Below are positions 60,156 through 64,000 of a stretch of 64,000 nt of DNA, piece by piece; within the stretch, counting starts at the first letter, position 1, and each line of letters opens with the position of its first letter. The position numbers were made by a program, and so were the translations under genes. The DNA comes from Ruminiclostridium sp. (GTDB lineage Bacteria > Bacillota > Clostridia > Oscillospirales > Oscillospiraceae). The notes beneath the pieces were generated by a model that did no database searches, was not told the origin of the DNA, and saw only the letters and a program-made list of their open reading frames with translations. The stretch covers positions 18,378 to 82,377 of the forward strand of contig JAAWAE010000036.1 in assembly GCA_022792035.1 (NCBI GenBank). The letters are read 5' to 3'.

Positions 60156-61058
60156 TTATCCTCCCTCTCCCCCAGGCAGGGCCGGGGGCGGAGTGTTGTC
60201 CTTTCTTGTCTTGTTTCGCTGCTTCCAAGTCCCGCTGAAGACGGCCTCCTCTACCACAGGAAGGCCCGTGCGCAGGATGTGGCCCAGCAGGCTCTCCCAA
60301 GCCCCCCAGTCCAGCAGGGCATAGGCGGTATCCGCCAGACCCAGGGAGACGTGGAGGGTCTCCCGCAGGGCCTCCGGCTCCTTTTGGACCTGGGGCCCGT
60401 AGCGCAGCAGGAGGGGGTTGTAGTTCCCCCGGGCCTGATCCTCTTCCAAATCGTCAAAGGCATCGGTAAGATAGATCCACCGGCCTACATGATAGAGGAT
60501 CTGCCCCGCGGCGGAGCCTCGGGCGGCCGGTTCCAGCTCCGCCGCGGCTCCCTGAAGGATGCGGGCGAAGGTGTCCGCCGGACGGTCCAAGGAGGGCAGG
60601 CGCTGCGTTTCCATCTCGTGGAGTTCCTCCAGACAGCCCTGGACCAGAGCGTCAAAGGCCGGACGGAAGGCCGACGCCCGCCGGTAATGCCGCCGCAGCG
60701 GCAGGCAGGCCAGACGGCTCACCAGGCGGCGGAACAAGCCGCCGTCCCGGATCTCATCCCGGAGCTTCCACCACGTCAGGATGATGCTCTCGTCCGCCGC
60801 CAAGGCCAAAGCCTCCCCCGCCTGCCAGCAGGTCTTTTTCACCCAGGGCTTGGCGGGGCAGCGTATGCACACCGTCCCCTCCTCCTCCGGCGGGGCCAGA
60901 AGGAGGGCCAGGAAAACAAAGTCGTAGTTCAAGGTCATCCGGGCGGTCCAGCCGTAGCGCTGGCCCAGGGCGCGGCACAGGCCGCAGTAGAGCCCCTCGT
61001 AGCGCTGCCGGTCCTCCGGACTCAGAGCCGCGGGAACGGCCCTCACATACCCGAACAC
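60156..61058 (-). CDS. DUF5685 family protein
   Basis: The 300-residue protein starts at GTG and has the DUF5685 opening ([36 protein letters not shown]) with a CGLC pair. Further cysteines follow in [14 protein letters not shown], then a late [23 protein letters not shown]. The Cys set suggests a metal or Fe-S site. The Asp-rich segment recalls helical isoprenoid-type enzymes, but no function is known. It overlaps the rseC-like gene by 16 bases and precedes dnaJ, a pairing that hints at a shared job. Confidence 0.8.
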   Translation of the reverse strand: MFGYVRAVPAALSPEDRQRYEGLYCGLCRALGQRYGWTARMTLNYDFVFLALLLAPPEEEGTVCIRCPAKPWVKKTCWQAGEALALAADESIILTWWKLRDEIRDGGLFRRLVSRLACLPLRRHYRRASAFRPAFDALVQGCLEELHEMETQRLPSLDRPADTFARILQGAAAELEPAARGSAAGQILYHVGRWIYLTDAFDDLEEDQARGNYNPLLLRYGPQVQKEPEALRETLHVSLGLADTAYALLDWGAWESLLGHILRTGLPVVEEAVFSGTWKQRNKTRKDNTPPPALPGGEGG

Positions 61059-61486
61059 GTCCGCTTGACCTCCACGATGTGGAAGCGCAGTCCGTTGACC
61101 TTCTTCATATGCCGGTCCCAGAGGATGGCGGCCAGGACCCCCACCACAAAGCCCAGGGCCCCTACCAGCAGCCGCATCCCTTCTCCGCCCAGTGCAGCGG
61201 CGGTGGCCGCAATATAAAACGCCAGCAGCAGCGCCAGGGGCAGGAGATAGACAATGGCCGCTGTCTTGAAAAAGGCCGCGTTCTCGCTGCGTACCTTCAC
61301 CACATCCCCGGGATTGGCCCGGGCATCGTTGTAGGCCGTTACTACATTTTCGGTACGGGTCATCATCTTCTCACAGCCGGCGCACTCCGAACAGCTGTGG
61401 GCCGCGCCGCAGGCGGTCTCCCGCTCCACGGCGATCTTCGCCATGCCGTTGGCCAGCACTGTCTTTACCACTGCGATTTGTTCCAT
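61043..61486 (-). CDS. RseC/MucC-like SoxR-reducing system protein
   Basis: I start at ATG 61486 (MEQIAVVKTVL), 8 bases after GGAGGAGG; 147 residues. The N-terminal soluble part has the Cys motif CGAAHSCSECAGC near residue 25. Two helices follow (AAIVYLLPLALLLAFYIA and LLVGALGFVVGVLAAILW). RseC-family proteins sit beside Rnf or SoxR-reducing systems and may carry an Fe-S centre. No rnf genes are in this window, so the partner is unknown. Confidence 0.85.
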   Translation of the reverse strand: MEQIAVVKTVLANGMAKIAVERETACGAAHSCSECAGCEKMMTRTENVVTAYNDARANPGDVVKVRSENAAFFKTAAIVYLLPLALLLAFYIAATAAALGGEGMRLLVGALGFVVGVLAAILWDRHMKKVNGLRFHIVEVKRTCSGM

Positions 61487-61519
61487 GGTCAAAGCCTCCT
61501 CCTCATCGGGGTCTTTTTT

Positions 61520-62755
61520 CTATTTACTCAGCCGAACCGCCACGCTGTAGCGGCTGCCGAGAACGTCTACATTGTTGTATGCCCCCCGGATGGACACCGA
61601 GGCCGGGAAACGCTGGATGGTCTCGTCCTTCCGGTCCGCCTGGGACAGGTCCACCACGGCGGAGAGCCGGTCCGGCTCCAACGCCGTAACCTGGCGGACA
61701 TCTCCCCATACCCAGACAAACAGTTCCTGGGTCAGTTGATCAATGTGGTACCCTTTGGGTACGTTCACCAAGGTGATCTCCTCCACGGGGACGAGACGGG
61801 CCGAATACCGGTTCGTCGTCAGATGGACCGTGGCATAGGCCGGGACGTTCCAGCCCCGGATGCCCTCCGGCAGCTGGATGGGCAGGCCGCAGTCCGTATC
61901 GTTATAAATGCCCCCGAGGTCCAAAGTTCCCAGGGAGATGGATTCCGGGACTTCCTTCTCCGGGTCCTCTACCACGGTAATATAGGACGGCTCAATGGTC
62001 CAGCGGAAAACGTCCTGGGACAGGGTCCCATCCTGGATGTTCACCTCCAGCGGGACGATGGATACCTTTTCCACCGGCACCATCACACGTACATGGTTCA
62101 AACTGCAGGTGATGTCCCGCCCGTCTACGGCGGCGCCGCTGGTGTTCACCAGCACCAAGGATGCCTCCTCCCGCAGGGCCTCCGACACACTGTCGCCCCC
62201 CACCTGGGCCTGAGCATAGTCGATCTCCTCCAATACGTCCGCAGGGCCTGTGAGCACGACGCTATCTGCCTCAGTCACCACCTCGCCGGTCATATACCCC
62301 GTCTGGGTGGTCCCGATGAATTCGCCCCGGATGGGGACCGTCTTTTCCTCCACACGCTGGACCGTGACCGTGACCTGTAAGTCCTCCCAATCCGACAAGG
62401 TCACATTGTCCGTGTTCACATTGGCTGGAAAGGAAGTCCGACAGTTCAAGGGCCACTCCCCTTCCTCCTCAATGCTGGACACGTCCAGCAGGAGGGAGAC
62501 GTTTTTCGCGCTGAGCTTCATCAGCGTCTTCTTGCGTCCAGTGACCCGCAGGTCCACTTCCTTCTGGCTCACAGCGGTGACCATCAGGCCCTTTTCCTCC
62601 AGTTGGCTCTGCCCCTGGACGATCACTTTCAAATCCCGCAGATGGGCACGCCCGCTGGGGTTCTCCACATTGATGACATACAGCCACAAAGCCACCGCCA
62701 GGATCAGGGCAAAGGCGGCGTTGAGGGCACGGCGGCCTTTCTTATTCCCTTTCAC
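61520..62755 (-). CDS. cdaR: CdaR-like YbbR-domain protein
   Basis: The 411-residue protein starts at GTG, has one N-terminal helix (ALNAAFALILAVALWLYVINV) and then four or five YbbR repeats of about 80 residues outside the membrane. EKGLMVTAVSQKEVDLRVTGRK and FIGTTQTGYMTGEVVTEADSVVLTGP are typical. CdaR binds and controls the diadenylate cyclase CdaA, whose gene directly precedes it with a 14-base overlap. No glmM follows, unlike the common cdaA-cdaR-glmM order. Confidence 0.92.
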   Translation of the reverse strand: MKGNKKGRRALNAAFALILAVALWLYVINVENPSGRAHLRDLKVIVQGQSQLEEKGLMVTAVSQKEVDLRVTGRKKTLMKLSAKNVSLLLDVSSIEEEGEWPLNCRTSFPANVNTDNVTLSDWEDLQVTVTVQRVEEKTVPIRGEFIGTTQTGYMTGEVVTEADSVVLTGPADVLEEIDYAQAQVGGDSVSEALREEASLVLVNTSGAAVDGRDITCSLNHVRVMVPVEKVSIVPLEVNIQDGTLSQDVFRWTIEPSYITVVEDPEKEVPESISLGTLDLGGIYNDTDCGLPIQLPEGIRGWNVPAYATVHLTTNRYSARLVPVEEITLVNVPKGYHIDQLTQELFVWVWGDVRQVTALEPDRLSAVVDLSQADRKDETIQRFPASVSIRGAYNNVDVLGSRYSVAVRLSK

Positions 62756-63626
62756 GCTTGTGCGACCTCCCTTGCCAGAACGTCAGAAGGCCCTTTCGCT
62801 CCCGGCCCTCTGCCTCCCCGGCGCCGGGGAGCAGCTCATTGCGCAAAACCCGGTCCAGGGTGACGGGAGATAAATGCCGGCGCAGGTTCCCCCGGAGCAT
62901 GATGGAGATGGCGCCGGTCTCCTCCGAGACCACAGCCACCACGGCGTCTGAACGCTCGCTCATCCCTAGGCCCGCCCGGTGCCGCATTCCCAGGTCCTTG
63001 CTCAGGCTCATACTGTCGGACATGGGGAGCATACAGCCCGCCGCCACAATCCGGCCCCGGCGGATGATCACCGCGCCGTCGTGGAGGGGCGCTTTGTTAT
63101 AAAACAGGTTCTTCAGCAGTTCACTGTTGACGGTGGACTGGAAGGATGTACCGGAGGAGATGATGTTGTCCAGCTTGGTGTCCCGCTCAAAGACAATCAG
63201 CGCCCCCACCTTGTTCTGGGACATCTCGGCATAGGCGCTGACCGTCTCCCGGATGGCCTGCTCCAGCTCACTGCTGGGGGCATCGTTCCGGAAGAAACGG
63301 GTCAGAGAGGAACGGCCGCTGCTGCCCACCTGCTCCAGGAAGCGGCGGATCTCCGGCTGGAAGAGGATCACCAACGCCAGGAAGCCCAGCTCCACCGCCT
63401 TGCTCAGCACGAAGTTGATGGCGTTCAAGTTGAACTGGTAGGAGATCCACAGAAAGGCCACCATCAGCAGCAGGGCCTTGGCCACCTTCGCCGCGTTGGT
63501 CCATTGGAGGAGATTGATGCACTGGTAGATGAGGTAGGTGAGGATGAGGATATCCACCAAATCGGAGATGGTGATCAGGCGCAGATATTCCACGACCATG
63601 ATACAGTAATTCAGGAACGTATCCAC
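62742..63626 (-). CDS. cdaA: Diadenylate cyclase CdaA
   Basis: The 294-residue protein starts at GTG. Three N-terminal helices (residues about 10-95) precede a DAC domain with the catalytic DGA (LHDGAVIIRRGRI) and RHR (GMRHRAGLGMSERSDAVVAVVSEETGAIS) motifs. It makes c-di-AMP, which controls potassium and osmotic balance and wall integrity. It leads the long minus-strand cluster, behind a good sigma-A promoter. Confidence 0.96.
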   Translation of the reverse strand: MDTFLNYCIMVVEYLRLITISDLVDILILTYLIYQCINLLQWTNAAKVAKALLLMVAFLWISYQFNLNAINFVLSKAVELGFLALVILFQPEIRRFLEQVGSSGRSSLTRFFRNDAPSSELEQAIRETVSAYAEMSQNKVGALIVFERDTKLDNIISSGTSFQSTVNSELLKNLFYNKAPLHDGAVIIRRGRIVAAGCMLPMSDSMSLSKDLGMRHRAGLGMSERSDAVVAVVSEETGAISIMLRGNLRRHLSPVTLDRVLRNELLPGAGEAEGRERKGLLTFWQGRSHKRERE

Positions 63627-63690
63627 ACGGCACCCCCTTGCCCCTCCGTCCGGCCCTATGCGGCCATAGGTATCGATTCCAATTCAAGTT

Positions 63691-63719
63691 ATTATACGAT
63701 ATTTTCCCTCCATTTACAA
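63691..63719 (-). promoter_or_regulatory. Sigma-A promoter of cdaA and the long cluster
   Basis: TTGTAA (63719-63714), a 17-base spacer and TATAAT (63696-63691) on the minus strand lie about 65 bases upstream of the cdaA start. Confidence 0.8.
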
Positions 63720-63761
63720 GTATGTATTTTCGTCTCCCCTCCCCTTGCTTTGCAAACGGGC

Positions 63762-63793
63762 AAAAGCGCCGCAGTTTCTCCCTGCGGCGCTTT
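63762..63793 (-). terminator. Terminator-like hairpin upstream of cdaA
   Basis: AAAGCGCCGCAG-tttctc-CTGCGGCGCTTT form a strong stem, with TTTTGCC on the minus strand. It probably ended a minus-strand gene that lay to the right before or beyond the transposase. Confidence 0.65.
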
Positions 63794-63803
63794 CCAGTCT
63801 GTC

Positions 63804-63840
63804 AAAAAACCTCGCCAAGGGCGAGGTTTTTTGGTATAAT
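63804..63840 (+). promoter_or_regulatory. Hairpin and extended -10 promoter in front of the transposase
   Basis: AAAAAACCTCGCC-aag-GGCGAGGTTTTTT is a perfect palindromic hairpin. It is followed at once by TGGTATAAT, an extended -10 box 20 bases before the transposase start. A hairpin here could stop transcription from outside the element while leaving its own promoter free. Confidence 0.5.
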
Positions 63841-63859
63841 AAAGCAGGAGGTGTGGAAA

Positions 63860-64000
63860 ATGGAGCGATGGAAAAAAGACAAGCGAACAGAGGTAACGAT
63901 AGTAGACCTAGAGGGCCTAGTGCCGAAGGATCATCTTCTGCGAAAAATAGAGAAAGTCATGGATTACGAGTGGATCTATCGGCGGTTAGAGCCCTATTAC
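63860..64000 (+). mobile_element. Start of an IS1182-like transposase gene, cut by window edge
   Basis: After AGGAGGTG, ATG 63860 opens a frame still running at the window end (47 codons). The peptide includes EVTIVDLEGLVPKDHLLRKI followed by a YEWIYRRLEPYY segment. That is the DUF772-type N-terminal domain of IS1182-family transposases. No terminal inverted repeat could be fixed from one end. It is the only clear mobile DNA in the window and sits just upstream of the cdaA cluster. Confidence 0.75.

Overview
The window reads as a chromosomal segment of an endospore-forming, anaerobic, GC-rich member of the Clostridia, probably Oscillospiraceae (Flavonifractor/Intestinimonas/Lawsonibacter-like). 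This placement is inferred. The support is a SipL-type DUF3794-LysM protein beside a SpoVM peptide, DUF4860 and DUF5685 proteins, a FeoB-associated Cys-rich peptide, AddAB rather than RecBCD, CdaA/CdaR, RemA and strong Shine-Dalgarno sites. Most of the window is housekeeping chromosome on the minus strand. No tRNA, rRNA, CRISPR array or prophage was seen. The only mobile DNA is the start of a transposase at the right edge.

Layout from left to right. 1-3.8 kb: NAD(P)H-hydrate epimerase, a riboflavin-type ECF S component that looks internally deleted behind a shortened FMN-riboswitch-like leader, DUF436, and a split ThrE-type exporter. 4-5.6 kb (plus): DUF975 membrane protein and a lipoprotein. 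5.8-12.8 kb: rpoD-dnaG-dgt, yigZ-hflX-flavin reductase, rpmE. 12.9-22.2 kb: addA-addB, a membrane-fused spermidine-synthase-like protein and an orphan. 22.2-25 kb: fructose-bisphosphate aldolase and a large coiled-coil lipoprotein under a palindromic operator. 25-29 kb: a DtxR-type regulator divergent from feoA-feoA-feoB-Cys-rich peptide, with two matching TTAG-N6-CTAA sites. 29-36.3 kb: FapA and two hybrid histidine kinases, one lacking its phospho-acceptor His and one split by a frameshift at a G6 tract. 36.4-41.3 kb: a PilT/PilC type IV pilus-like operon headed by a transglutaminase-like lipoprotein. 41.5-45.4 kb: metY-cysK-nifS-nifU sulfur and Fe-S operon. 45.6-63.6 kb: one long minus-strand cluster, cdaA-cdaR-rseC-DUF5685-dnaJ-yicC-remA-gmk-rpoZ-priA-def-fmt-rsmB-rlmN-prpC-prkC-rsgA-(46-aa ORF)-spoVM-sipL.

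The last cluster follows the Bacillus yloC-to-spoVM order but lacks coaBC, rpe and thiN, and has sipL attached at its end. It joins c-di-AMP synthesis, nucleotide and RNA metabolism, ribosome maturation, Ser/Thr phosphorylation and spore-coat basement genes. Many junctions in it are ATGA overlaps, implying translational coupling. The points most worth a second look are the His-to-Leu kinase, the frameshifted kinase, the decayed riboflavin locus, the feo operators, the pilus-like operon and the spoVM/sipL junction with its bracketed 46-aa ORF.
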